A stretch of DNA of 64,000 bases from positions 179,538,240-179,602,239 of the forward strand of contig CM043944.1 of assembly GCA_014529385.2 (NCBI GenBank), in the 5' to 3' direction. The stretch comes from Adiantum capillus-veneris (lineage: Eukaryota > Streptophyta > Polypodiopsida > Polypodiales > Pteridaceae). This document shows, in pieces, positions 42,001-53,125 of the stretch. A model generated the notes under the pieces. It made no database searches and had not been told where the DNA came from. It saw only the letters and a program-made list of their open reading frames with translations. The position numbers and the translations under genes are program-made. Numbering within the stretch: the first letter of the stretch is position 1; every line of letters starts with the position of its first letter.

Positions 42001-43420
42001 TCTGTCAACAAAGAAGAATTTTTTCATCTCTCCTCTCCAACATGAGGATGCTATCCTAGGGTGCCATGGTTTGATCGCATGGTTGCCATCATGAAGCTCC
42101 CTGAGAGGAGAATCTACTTCACCTTTAGGGGAAAGAACATGTGTATAGATATCAATGAGTCTGGCCGTACTATACCACTTGCCTGCCCTTGATAAATCAA
42201 TGAAGAGCTCAGTTTCTGCGTACATGATTTTTGTCAAAGAGTCCCTAAAAGGTCTTAATGTTTCATCAAAGGTGAATGGTAGGAATCAAGAAGAGTTAGA
42301 CTTGTCTAACTTTCTAAAAGGATTCCAAGATGTGTTCATCGATGATATCCCTATGGACTTACTTCCAAGACGAGGGGATGATGACCATTAAATTGAGCTC
42401 CTATCAGGAAGCTCATCACCTAATAAACCTCCTTTGAGTTTCACAAGCTCAACAAGAGGAGAACATGAGGCAATTGCATGAACTAGTGGAAAAAGGGATG
42501 GTGAGGCCTAGCTCCTCTCTATTCTGCTCATCAGTACTTTTAGTGCAAAAGAAATATGACACATATCACGTGTGTCGACTCTAGAGCACTAAATACGACG
42601 ATCACTAACAAAATGCTCCAGCTGTATTTAGATGGACCAATCTTCAGGTCACATCAAATTCTGTTGAGGAGTACACACCTCAGGTAATCTTTCAAGTTGT
42701 GAGAGAGAATAAGCTTTTCATAATCAAAAGAAAAGTGAAGTTTTTCTACAAGAAATTCAATATTAAGGCCACATTATCTCAAGATGGTATCTGTAGGGAT
42801 ACATCAAAGTTGGAGGTAATAAAAACATGGCCTAATCCAAATCTACATGTGCTAAGAAGGTTTATTGGCATGTGTGCATACTATAGATGCTTCATAGAAA
42901 AATTTTCTCAAATACCAGGACCATTGCATTACTTAACAAGGAAGAATGTTAAGTACTCATGAAGTGATAAAGGACAAAATGCTTTTGACAAGCTCAAAGA
43001 GAAGCTTATCTCTCAACTAGTCCTCATGCTTCCGGATCTCTCATAGCCATTTGAGGTCCAATTGATGCTTGAGGTGATTGCCTTGGAGCAGTCTTGCTTC
43101 AAGAAGCGCATGCCATAGCATATGAGAGTCGAAGGCTCAATGCGATGAGCGAGTCTTGGGCATATACAAAAAAGAGCTTTTAGCTATTCTACATGCCCTA
43201 GACACATGGAAGCACTATCTCTTGGGGGCTCCATTCATCCTACGAATGAATCATAAAGCCTCAAGAAATCCATGATGCAAATCAAGCTCTTCGACAAACA
43301 AATGAGGTGGGAAAATTTTCTTTCGCAATTTAAATTTCATACTACTCACATTGCTGGCAAGCACAATCAAGTGTCAATGCACTTTCACAACGGCCAAGGG
43401 TAAATGTGGTGTCTTTAGCA
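42001..43420 (+). pseudogene. Reverse transcriptase/RNase H with catalytic core deleted (block C element)
   Basis: RT start LVEKGMVRPSS-FCSSVLLVQKK is followed after only about 80 bases by QVIFQVVRENKLFI. The block B relative has about 340 bases between these points, encoding the palm with FDD. The active site is therefore absent. The connection domain LSQDGICRDTSKLEVIKTWPNPNLHVLRRFIGMCAYYRCFIEKFSQIPGPLHYL is intact here, unlike in block B. RNase H remnants continue to HIAGKHNQ near 43360. Many stops. Confidence 0.65.
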
Positions 43421-44480
43421 ACTCACAATGATCTATCATTTATGATAGATGAGTATGCTATTGATGAAGACTTTAAGTAGGTAATTACAGCCTTTGCATT
43501 AGGGAATAAAAAAAGAACAATTCACTTTGAAGGATGATTATCTTCCAAACCGTAATAGGCTAGGTGTTACTCACCCATACAATAAGAAATTCATGTATGA
43601 ATCCCATGCTTCTCATTATGCAGGGCAAGAGGGATTTCATAATCTACGCTTTGAGGAGTAGAAATGTATTCTGTTGGTCTACCATGAAAAGTAAATATAC
43701 AAGAGTATGTTTCAAAATGTGTGGTATATCAAAAATTGAAATTTGATCGAGGGAAGCAAAGTCTTGGATTGTTTTAGTCAACAGGCTTAGCAAGAAAACA
43801 CACTCTATGCTTGTCAAAAAGACTATTGAGGTACATTAAATGGAAACCCTCTTTAGATCTCAAATTTTTAAGTATCATGGCTTGCCAATATCCATAGTGT
43901 CCAACAACGATCCTAGAATGACCAATAATTTCTAGAAGGGTCTCTTTGAGAATCTAGGAAGTAGATTAAATTTTTCTTTTGGCCTATCGTCCACAAACGG
44001 ATGACCAAATTGAAATAACTAATCTAATGATTCTTGAATCTACTAAAAGCCTATGTCATGGAAGTAGATCAAATGTTCTCAATGAGATAAGTACTTACCT
44101 CTTATAGAGTATACGTACAATGACATTGTACATACTTCTATGGGGAAAGCACCTCTCAAGGTTAAAGAGGGAAGATGCAAAAGTCCCTTACCACTGAAAG
44201 TACATGGGAAGATCTTTGCTGCTGACGATAAATATAGCCGAGCAAGAATCTTTTCCAAAGATTAAAGAGGTTATATTCATCACAAATCAAAGGCAAACAT
44301 GGCTGCTGCTAATAAACTTAGAAGAGCCTTAGCCTTTAATAAAAATGATTGGGTCTTGCTAAATTTTCTCAAGGCTTCTCTAAGGCATACTCCGAGCAAT
44401 AATCCTACGAGCCACCAAGAGAATTATACTAAACTAGCAAAAAGATACTATGGTTCTTTCTTTTAAAATTCTTAAGCCAA
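43421..44480 (+). pseudogene. Integrase relic (block C element)
   Basis: Fragments in several frames: EYAIDEDFK, KFMYESHASHYAG (zinc-binding His), CVVYQKLKFDRGKQ with CxxC altered, RSQIFKYHGLPISIVSNNDPRMTNNF (catalytic Asp region) and a PQTDDQIEI-like stretch where the Glu motif belongs. Heavily decayed. Integrase C-terminal KYYGSF-like strand near 44440. Confidence 0.55.
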
Positions 44481-44489
44481 TCAATGAGA

Positions 44490-44790
44490 TGGATTATTAG
44501 TTAAAGTTGCCCAATGATTGGCTCATTCACCATGCTAACCATGTGAGCCTACTCATGCCTTACAAAGGAGAACCACCAAAAGAACCAATAATGGAGGACC
44601 CGCCAGAGATCGAAGATCAAGAAGAGGTATCGCAACCCGAATCGATCCTTCAACACAAAGACAAGGTACTAAGAAATGGTAAGATTATCCAATGATGTCT
44701 AGTTAAGTTTAAGAATTATCCTTTTAAAGGTGCTATATGGATGCAAGGAACCTAGCTTAAGGATAATATGAACCTTGTCAATGCTTACAA
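44490..44790 (+). pseudogene. Chromodomain-type C-terminus of block C Ty3/gypsy element
   Basis: KLPNDWLIHHANHVSLLMPYKGEPPKEP, an acidic linker, then QPESILQHKDKVLRNGKI, and after a stop LVKFKNYPFKGAIWMQ. This order (Pol C-terminal HVSLLxPY, then E-x-I-L-x-H...LVKFKNxPxxxAxW) is that of the chromodomain at the end of chromovirus integrases, which reads histone marks to target insertion. Confidence 0.65.
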
Positions 44791-45704
44791 TGCTACACTA
44801 GAGTAAGCAAATGAAGATGCATTTTAAATTAACAATGTTTTTGTCTATAAGAATTATTCTCTTTCTTTTATTGTGCACAAAATTTAAGAAGTATGCATGC
44901 TTAGGATTGTGTTTGTGGTGAGACGACATCTCCCAAACACCAGTAGAACTTGTCACTCTACTTTGGAAGCATGATAGCAATAGGCATGGGAGACTTTTCT
45001 TTTAACGAAACATTCTACTAATGCTTGGCACATTCTTGCATTTGGCCGATGTTGTAGATCTCTTTGTTACTATGGGGACATAGGGGCTTCGAATAGATTT
45101 TATGTTGATGCTTGAGCAACCTTGAGGGGTGGTGCAACCTTGATTTTGGACGGTAATGTATTATTAGATCATTTCCTTGTTTGACTTTACATCTCTTCTC
45201 GGGTTTGTTTGGCCCCAAGAAGCGGTGCTTGGATCCCATCTCAAGATCTATGTCAACAATTACCACCACAAATTTGGTGAGAGCCACGGCTTCACCCGCA
45301 CAGTTGTTAGCATCTTGTCTCATGGATTACAGTCGCTTGTATAGGGAGATGTCATGTGTCACAAACTATTGACATGTCAAGACACTGAAGAATGGAGCCG
45401 ACTTGTAGACCCCAACTAAGGGGCCTAAACCCTCAAAGAATTAGAAGCAAAATCAGAAGAAGCAGAGGCCTATTTTTAAAAGACGAGTTCCCACCAACTT
45501 ACGGGATCCCTTTTGATGGGATCGAGGGGACCTAAATGCATCAAAATAAAGCGAGACCAACACACACACTAAATCACATGGAGTATGATGGCATGGAAGC
45601 AGTATAGATGGTCTAGATTTCAAGCAGATATGCTAACATGAGAGTTGTACAAATGCCCACAAATTATGCTAGTGACATGACATATATACATATTTCCGCA
45701 AAAC
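44791..45704. other. Non-coding stretch with repeat-family fragments
   Basis: No gene recognised. 45365-45580 contains phrases related to 14870-15010 and 60780-60990, including ACACTGAAGAATGGAGCC and CCACCAACTTACGGGATCCC, so it belongs to the same dispersed repeat family as the next feature. Confidence 0.45.
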
Positions 45705-46000
45705 GCATTGTCAGCTTTTGAACTAGTTGCTTTATTGTTTGATGCTTTGCATCTAACTACTTTTGAGAGGCCAAGAGACTTTAAATATGAGAAAATGGCT
45801 CATTATTTGGCATGCTTCTGCGTGAATATGCAGAGGATGGAGTACCAAAAGTGTATTGAGTTCAAGCAATATAAAGAAATACTGAAAGGAATGCCAACGT
45901 TTGGGGCAGTGCTCTCTCGGGGTGGAACTCCTCTACTCCCCACCTTGTATCATGTCTCCCTTTAAGTTCAATTGTTATTTGAAGTTATTTAATTTTTTTA
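45705..46000. repeat. Dispersed repeat related to 15190-15460
   Basis: Diverged second copy of the block B repeat, sharing GCAGAGGATGGAGTACC, AATATAAAGAAATAC and the terminal CAATTGTTATTTGAAG-like end. Confidence 0.55.
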
Positions 46001-46149
46001 GTATGCTCTTTTCCATCGGCACATGGTGCCTGTCCCCATGACAATGGTATCAAAACTTTAAGCTTGTGCTTTTCTGAAAGCATACCGGTCCTACCAAAGT
46101 TTACTAGAATTTTTTAAAAAACATTGTCTAGAACCCGAACTTATTGACC

Positions 46150-46462
46150 ACTCCTACCCTTTGTCCATCACACATTGGGTGCTCCCGTCTTCATCGCTCT
46201 GTCTTACTGGGCATAAGCCATAAGGAGTTCTAGAACACTTGCACAAGAAGGATCAATTTTATTCTCGAGCCACCATTTTTTTCCTTAGAGGGAGTGCTAT
46301 CCTGTGGTGGATTTCTATAGCCACCAAGACACTCACTACAAGGACTTGGCAAGCTTTCAAGAAATTGTTTTCCCAACGTTACATGCCTTCAGACATCTTC
46401 CTTTGGAGTGCATCTTCCTACAAAGTGGGGTATCGTGAAACGCTTGCCACAAAAATCCTAGC
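46150..46462 (+). pseudogene. Retrotransposon gag fragment at copia insertion site
   Basis: HKKDQFYSRATIFFLRGSAILWWISIATKT, RTWQAFKKLFSQRYMPSDI: a Gag capsid core with the A-xxWW motif. It is ended by the copia LTR at 46467, whose target-site copy CAAAT is 46462-46466. Confidence 0.55.
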
Positions 46463-46466
46463 AAAT

Positions 46467-46695
46467 TATTGGAATTATGGTTGCAAGAAAACACACACAG
46501 CTTGGAGAAGACGAAGTAAGCTCAAGGCACACAATAGAGAGTGTATTATACTTAGTGTGAAATGGAAAGATAGATATCCCTAGAGTGATGGGCGTATATA
46601 CAATGCACGGGGGCAAAAACCTCCTAAAGAGGGTAAAAATTCCCTGGCGGTCCTAGTGTGTTCACACACATCACTACCACATGTATATTGTGACA
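46467..46695 (-). repeat. 3' LTR of copia element
   Basis: Minus strand TGTCACAATATAC... to ...TTCCAATA; aligned to 51093-51317 with about 11 percent differences and two small indels. Confidence 0.85.
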
Positions 46696-46708
46696 AATCC
46701 CCCCTGGA
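46696..46708 (-). other. Polypurine tract
   Basis: CCAGGGGGGATT on the minus strand, immediately upstream of the 3' LTR start; the plus-strand DNA primer site in reverse transcription. Confidence 0.7.
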
Positions 46709-46852
46709 GTGATGCGGTGAACAAGAGCTGGCACATGAGTAAAGTGAAGTTCCATGACAATGATCCACAAAGGGGAGTAAGCCCAAATCTTTGCGGAAAG
46801 CCTCTCACTTCTCATGAGACAATGCCTTTGTGAAACGATCTGCAAGGTTTTC

Positions 46853-47339
46853 CTATGATAGCACATAAGCCAATTTGATCTCTCCTGCTGAGAGCCTCTC
46901 CCTAACACAGTGGTAATGCACCTCAATGTACTTTGTGAGAGCATGAAAAACTGGGTTCCTTGCAAGTGTCAATGTGCTTTGACTCTCAGTGTAGATAGTG
47001 TCTTGTCCAACACCCAAATCAACCATAAGGAGTCTGAGCCATACACACTGAACCGTAGTTGTGAAGACTGCCCTGTACTCAGCCTCACAACTCAAAGTGG
47101 CCACAATAAATTTTCTTCTTGCTCAGCCAAGATATACATGAACTGCCAAGCACGAAAAAAACACCACTTCTGGACACTCGCTTGTCAAAACAACCAGCCC
47201 AATCTGAGTCCGAAAAATCATGTAAGTGTGGCGGCAATGATCCCCCCTTGGGATAAAACAAGCCAAAATGTAAAGTGCCACTAAGGTAGCAGAAAATCCT
47301 CTTGATAGCCTGCCAATGCTTAGACCTTGGGCTATGCAT
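46853..47339 (-). pseudogene. Copia RNase H
   Basis: SPRSKHWQAIKRIFCYLSGTLHFGLFYPKG, the Asp of DFSDSDWAGCFDKRVSRSGVFFVLGSSCISW, then, after a frame change at about 47095, TLSCEAEYRAVFTTTVQCVWLRLL with the catalytic Glu, and SQSTLTLARNPVFHALTKYIEVHYHCVRE. These are the standard copia RNase H motifs. One shift separates the two halves. Confidence 0.8.
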
Positions 47340-47366
47340 AAATCTGCTAACCTATGAGACTACAAA

Positions 47367-48324
47367 CTAAATATCTGGCCTTGTGTTGCATACATAAATG
47401 AGGCATTGGTAAAGAGTGATATCAGTAGGATCACCAACATCATGAAGACTCAATTTCAAACATGTTTCCATGGGAGTGGCAATAGGTTTGCAAACCTCAA
47501 GTCCAAACTTACATAGCAATGTCTCTATGTAACTTCTCTGACACAAGGCAATACCACCATCACACTGGTTAAATTGTATACCCAACTAATGATGCAACAA
47601 CCACAAATCTTTCATCTTGAAAGAAGCATTCAAATTAGCCTTAAATTTAGCAATATGTCTCTCATTTGGGCCAGTGATCAACAAATCATCTATGTAAAGA
47701 ACCACAATGAGAAGTACATCACCCTCACACTTTACATATAATGTGCTTTTTGTTGGACTGTTACAAAAGCCTCGTTTGACCAAATGAGTGTCAACTTTCT
47801 CATACCAACCACGAGGAGATTGATTCAACCCATACATTCAACCCATACAAAGCATTCTTACATCTACACACTTTGTCCTCTTGTCCTTTCTTGACAAAAC
47901 CACGAGGCTGTGTTACATAAATCTCTTCAAATATATCACCATTCAAGAAAGTAGTAACAATGTTTGATTGATGTACATCCCAACCAAAATGAGCTACCAA
48001 TGCACGCAGAAAAGGCACAATAGTCAAACGACAAGTGGGAACAAAAGTCTCTTCATAATCTATGCCTTTTTGTTGTGCATAACCCTTTGCAACAAGTCAA
48101 TCCTAATGGTGATCGATCTCACCATCTAGATTGCATTTTAAATTGTAAATCCACTTTGTACTACCAATGGCCTTTTTGCTAGGAGGTAAATCACATAAAT
48201 TCCATGTGTCATTTTCTATAAGTGCATCATATTCTGATTGCATGGTAGCCATCCAATTTTCTAAATTTTGTGCTTTATCAAAAGATAGAGGTTCCTCAAC
48301 ATCATGTAAGCTAGACACAGCCAA
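47367..48324 (-). pseudogene. Copia reverse transcriptase
   Basis: MQSEYDALIENDTWNLCDLPPSKKAIGSTKWIY (N-terminus), VVAHFGWDVHQSNIVTTFLNGDIFEEIYVTQPRGF-type core, YGLNQSPRGWYEKVDTHLVKRGF, and the catalytic VVLYIDDLLITGP (YxDD as YIDD). GIQFNQCDGGIALCQRSYIETLL and TPME-type thumb motifs follow. Several shifts and stops (for example TTFLNGD where the family has the catalytic AFLNGDL, and a short duplication around 47832-47845) show decay. Copies element RNA to cDNA when intact. Confidence 0.8.
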
Positions 48325-48722
48325 AGCATAACAATCTGATGACTAAGATGCATGGACAAAGCCTGAACGAGTACGACTATACAAAGGTGCGTCCAGTTAC
48401 TGTCATGCAATGTATGCACCAGCCTTTTTGGCATACCTCTAGTCTGCTCATTTTCAGCCCTTTCCTCATCAAGTACATCATGTACATCTGCATCAGTAAT
48501 ACGCTGATATATAACATTTTCGGAAACCCCCATAGGCTGTACATTTACCTCATTGGAATGTCCATTCAAACTTCCACCACTAAAAAGAGTCAACAAAGTA
48601 TCATAAATGTCTTGTGGGCTTACATTACTATCTCTAGTACATGACAGGAAGGGCTGAATAGAATCTTCCACAAACACTACATCCCGTGAAACCAAAATAC
48701 GCTTTGTTTGCAGATGATACAA
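48261..48722 (-). pseudogene. Copia integrase-RT linker
   Basis: YHLQTKRILVSRDVVFVEDSIQPFL is the conserved end of the copia integrase region; an acidic, poorly conserved linker follows (DVHDVLDEERAENEQTRG) before RT. Confidence 0.6.
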
Positions 48723-48740
48723 CCTGTAACCTTTAACACT

Positions 48741-49457
48741 TTAACCAGCAAAAATACGTTTAATAGACTTATCATCCAATTTTCTTTGTTGTGTTTGTGG
48801 CACCAAAGCATATGCCAAATAGCCTAAAGCACGCATGTGTTCAATAGAAGGCTTTCTATCATGCCGTGCTTCATATGAGTAATAGAATACAAAGCTTTTA
48901 TAGGACACTGTTAAGTACATAAGTGGCACACATGATGGCCTCAAGCCAAAAAGAATGCGGCAAAGCTTGACTTTTGACCATACATCCTACCATTTCCGTA
49001 AGTGACCCATTTTTCCTCTCAGCTACACCATTTTGCTGAGGCGTATAAGGAATTTTAGATTGGTGTTTTATCACTATGCACAAGCTGTAACCTGCATGTG
49101 GCCCTAACTGAACCACCCTTTGGAAATTTAGAATGCTATAATTTACCCAAAATATAGCCTTCACAAACATGTTTGACAGGTGCTTCAAGAGGAGGCAAAG
49201 AAGCAACCATATCAAACTTTTACAAACGCAGCAAACTGACAAAATTCAGATGTCCAAAACGTGCATGCCACAATTTTGCATCTGAAATAGCCCTTGAATT
49301 TGCAAGTGCATTTGCAAAATCTAGTTCACACTTGTCATACAAAGTGAGCTTATACGGCCCATGGCACAAAAGGCCAGATGCAAAATTTTATCACCAAAAC
49401 TTGGATTCTGAATTGTACATCTGTCATCGACAAATTAGACTACAGGTCCAAGTCTAG
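48741..49457 (-). pseudogene. Copia integrase, C-terminal part of core
   Basis: SKIPYTPQQNGVAERKNGSLTEMVGCMV with the catalytic Glu in GVAERKN, then LPHSFWLEAIMCATYVLNSVL. Downstream, MRALGYLAYALVPQTQQRKLDDKS and FAGYSYEARH-like phrases belong to the integrase C-terminal region. The zinc-binding part and the first Asp are only partly visible (FVKAIFWV, 49150-49200). Confidence 0.75.
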
Positions 49458-50767
49458 CAAGTGCAGATACAAACAAAAGATTCTTCTTGATCCCAGTACA
49501 TAAAGTGCATCAAAAAGTGTAAAATAACTGCCATTTGCAGTAATAAGAACAATCTTTCCAACTCCCTGAACAAGATAAGAGGCATTTTTGGCACAAGTGA
49601 CCGAATTCGCATGAGGGACAGACTCAAGAGAGGTGAGCAATTCATGATGTGATGTAATGAGCTTTGTAGCACCACTATTGAAATATCACACATGTGAATT
49701 TGCAACAACTGACATGCATGCATCATAGACAACAGGATTGCAAATGCACTTTGCACTATTCTGCATCAACAGCAGCATCACAGTCTCCTTTCACAAAAGA
49801 CTCAACAATGGCTGCATTTGTAGTGGAACTAGCATTTACAGTGGAACCAACCTCTTTCTTCTTAGCCTCTTTGGACTTCAGCTTATGACTGCTTAATCAA
49901 GTGATCATTAACTTTACAATAATGGCAACACATCTTCTTTTTTCCCTTATCACCATAATTTCCAGATGAAGTGTTGCCAACAGAAGCATTTGGAACAGAA
50001 GTTTTGACACTCGCAGAAAAACCATAAGAAGTTGCTGCATTGCTACTACCACCCTTTCTTTGAGAAGCAATAAAAGCCTTTTCAATTGCACGCTGTCTAG
50101 TCTTGTTTTTTTTGGAAAGTGAATCTTGCAACAACAATGTGCACAATGCATCGAACTTGAAAAGTTCAGGATTTCCTTGGGTCATAAGTCTGCAAGTACT
50201 AGCAAAAGCTTGGTAAGAATATGGCAAGGCATCAAGAACAACCTAGATTTATGCACAAGGTAACTGTCTGAAATGACTCCACCTACAAAAATAAGTTGCT
50301 CATTGGTATCCTTGACACCAATGTATATATCATCTTCCTCATGCATAATGTTTGATTTTAGCTCTTTATTCAACAAAGCAATTTTTTCCTCATTCCGACT
50401 TGTATAAAGACCAGCCACAATATCCAAAGCTTGTTTTGTAGATTTTGCTGAACAAACATGAGGAGTAATGGTGCTCTTTACAAAAAACACAATCAACACA
50501 TGAGCCTGTGCATCGTTTACATCCTAACAAGCTTGTTTTGTAGTAGGCAAAACAACTCTAACAACATTCTTGCAGCGAGACCTGCAACATCCTCAATATC
50601 AACTACATCCTTAGAACCAAGACGTACATCAATTACCTCCATAACATTTCAGACGCCCTTGACAAAAGAACATGTTGCATCATGTAAGTCCACATAGGGT
50701 AATTGTCCCCATCCAACCTGTCCTCAACAGCAAACATCCTGAACACATCTATGTTGTTGTCAGCCAT
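49458..50767 (-). pseudogene. Copia gag and protease region
   Basis: Start MADNNIDVFRMF at 50767 (minus), then YAQAHVLIVFFVKSTITPHVCSAKSTKQAL, LNKELKSNIMHEEDD, and TRQRAIEKAFIASQRKGG. The zinc-knuckle-like CCHYCKVNDHLIKQS (49925-49885) has C, C and H but the last Cys is not visible. The protease region follows (VCDISIVVLQSSLHHIMNCSPLL-type, degraded active site). This is Gag-Pol of the 4.85-kb element; frameshifts near 50660, 50250 and 49890. Block B contains only its first 150 codons. Confidence 0.7.
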
Positions 50768-51078
50768 GGAAAATGTCTGCACCTGATGTGAAAACTACCC
50801 AAAATGAGGAGAAACTGAGTGAGACTAGCATGTGCTATATAGAACAACCCACAATAGACTATATAGGACCTGTTATGTAGAAAACGGCACTGACAAAATG
50901 TTTTCACTAAGTGACAAAATTGCATGTGTAGGCCTGCTTGTAGTGGAACCGTAGGCAAAATAAGCCCGAATCAAAAATTTTGTCGACCTATAAATGCCCT
51001 CCAGAGCTCATTGAAACCCAGAAAGCGAGAAGGGGTGTGTTCCAGTTGCTGGCGACTAAGCCCAAGAAGATGCAACTT

Positions 51079-51090
51079 GCTCTAATACCA
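51079..51090 (-). other. Copia primer-binding site
   Basis: TGGTATTAGAGC on the minus strand, two bases from the 5' LTR end. Confidence 0.8.
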
Positions 51091-51092
51091 AT

Positions 51093-51317
51093 TGTTGGAA
51101 TTAGGGTTGCAAGAAAACACATAGATTGGAGAAGACAAAGGAAGCTTAAGGCACACAATAGAGAGTGTATTACTTAGTGTGCAATGGAGAGATAGATAGC
51201 CCTAGAGTGATGGGCGTATATACAATGCACGGGGGAAAAGACCTCCTAAAGAGAGAAAAAATGCCTCAGCAGTCCTAGTGTGTTTACACAGATCACTACC
51301 ACATGTATATGGTAACA
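51093..51317 (-). repeat. 5' LTR of copia element
   Basis: Minus strand TGTTACCATATAC... to ...TTCCAACA, 225 bp, followed by target-site copy CAAAT at 51318-51322. Confidence 0.9.
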
Positions 51318-51322
51318 CAAAT

Positions 51323-52090
51323 TATGACTTGAAATTTTTGGAAATCTCTCACCAAGTGTCTCTTCTCAAACCGATAACCTTGGAGGTCTAGTGTGATTGC
51401 TATGTCCTGGGACTACCATCACCGCTATATGACAACTTTTTGTTGAGGCTTGTTTTGACTATTCAAGTGCTTGTGGACCATGTTGCGGTTAACTATAACC
51501 TTATGGAAGAAACCTGACCCTAATTTTGGTGCAGGTTTCAAAATGGAAGCACAATCATCTTTTGAGTGTAATTGATGTCAAGAATGCTTTTTCAACAATT
51601 CTCTAAATCTATCTGAGAACTTGTTTGGTGATTTTGCTTGGAATTTTTTTGGAATTACTCCGAGTGGAGTAGTGAGAAATGATGTTTGAGAATGCTTGCA
51701 CATACTCATGGCCCTAGACCCTTATGGTTATTTGCAAGGGGAGTATTGAATGTTTTGAAAAGTGTTGTTTTTACATATGTTCCGGACCCTTGTGGTTCTT
51801 TACGGTGAGAGTATTAATAAGTATGAGTAGTGGCCTCTATATCTCATGGCCCAGACCTTTTTAGGTTATTTGCGGTAGGAGTAATGAGGGACTTATTGAA
51901 CAGCTCATGACCCAGACCTAGATGGTTATTTGCGGGGGGAGGGTTCATCAACAATTTTATGTTTCTATGTCTTGTAACATGCATAGGTGAGCGTTTGTGC
52001 TGCATTATGATGTGCCAACCACTTAATATTCCTAATTGGGAAAGATTTCTTGGGTATGTAATTTTAATGTATCAAGAGACATGTTAGAGA
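51323..52090. repeat. Non-coding stretch with fourfold repeat (B' copy)
   Basis: Inverted counterpart of 23709-24482, with the four CTCATGGCCCAGACC-GGTTATTTGCGG phrases at about 51713-51945. Confidence 0.65.
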
Positions 52091-52972
52091 TCAACACCGT
52101 CTGGGTGTGATGGCTAGTAGATCAAGAATTGTGAGGTTAGCTATTTCACTTTGGCCATCCGTTTGTGGGTGATAGGCCGAAGATAAGTTTAGCCTTGTTC
52201 CTAAATTCTCAAAGTGACCCTTCCAGAAATTACTGGTCATTCTAGGAGCTCTATCCGACATTATGGACATTGGCAAGCCATGGTACTTGAAGATTTGTGA
52301 AATAAAGAGGGTTGCCATTTGATGGTCTTTGATAGTCTTTCTGACAAGTATAAAATGAGCTTGTTTGTTGAACCTGTCTACTATCATCCATATTCTTGTA
52401 TTCCCATGGATATACTTAGGCAATCCAAAGATAAAATCCATGGATATGCTCTCCCATGGTGAATTACGGATTGGCAAAGGGTGAAGCAATCCAAGCTGCT
52501 TCCCTCTATCAAACTTTGTCTTTTGGCATACCACACATTTAGAAACACACTCTTGTATGTTTGATTTCATGATAGGCCAATAGAAATATGTTTCAATCCC
52601 CTTTAGGGTAGACTGAATCCCTCTATGCCCTGCATAAGAAGGAGCATGAGATTCATACATTACTTTCTCACGTAGTGAGCTAGTAACGCATAGTCTATTG
52701 TCACTACGTAACGCATAGTCTATTGCCATAGAGAAGATAACCATCTTGTAAAGTGGTCCCTCTTTCTTCCCTAGTGCAAGGGCTGAAATCACATCTCTAA
52801 AATCGGGATCAATAGCGTACTCATCTATCATAGAAGATAGATCATTGTGAGTTGCTATGGAAACCGCGTTCACTCTCGGCCATTTTGAGAGTGCATCGGC
52901 TACTTGATTATGCTTGCCAGCAATGTGAGCAATATGAAAATGAAATTGCAAAAGGAAATTTGCCCACCTCAT
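52091..52972 (-). CDS. Ty3/gypsy RNase H end and integrase, 293-codon open frame (B' copy)
   Basis: The same protein as 22828-23708 but uninterrupted: AHIAGKHNQVADALSKWP, HHCC domain with CVSKCVVCQK, catalytic Asp in SMDFIFGLP, Asp in MSDRAPRM, Glu in TDGQSEIAN. It has an extra G in the run near 52408 compared with block B, which keeps the frame. It lacks the integrase C-terminal domain, as does the other copy, so truncation predates duplication. Confidence 0.8.
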   Translation of the reverse strand: MRWANFLLQFHFHIAHIAGKHNQVADALSKWPRVNAVSIATHNDLSSMIDEYAIDPDFRDVISALALGKKEGPLYKMVIFSMAIDYALRSDNRLCVTSSLREKVMYESHAPSYAGHRGIQSTLKGIETYFYWPIMKSNIQECVSKCVVCQKTKFDRGKQLGLLHPLPIRNSPWESISMDFIFGLPKYIHGNTRIWMIVDRFNKQAHFILVRKTIKDHQMATLFISQIFKYHGLPMSIMSDRAPRMTSNFWKGHFENLGTRLNLSSAYHPQTDGQSEIANLTILDLLAITPRRC

Positions 52973-53125
52973 TTGTTTTTCAGAGAGTTGGTCTGCGTCA
53001 TGAAGTACTTAAGACTTTGGTGATCCGTTCGCAGAATCAAAGGAGTCCCCAATAAATAGTGCTTCCATGAGTCTAAGGCATGTAGAACTGCAAGGAGTTC
53101 CTTTTCATATATGCCTAGAGCTTCC

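Larger units (their letters stand above)
46467..51317 (-). mobile_element. Complete-length Ty1/copia retrotransposon, 4.85 kb, TSD CAAAT
   Basis: LTRs at 51093-51317 (5') and 46467-46695 (3') bound the element; CAAAT occurs immediately outside both ends (46462-46466 and 51318-51322). The PBS lies beside the 5' LTR, the polypurine tract beside the 3' LTR, and gag, integrase, RT, RNase H lie in copia order on the minus strand. The two LTRs differ at roughly 25 of about 226 aligned positions by eye, so the insertion is old. It spans the C/B' boundary at 50325/50326. Confidence 0.9.
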
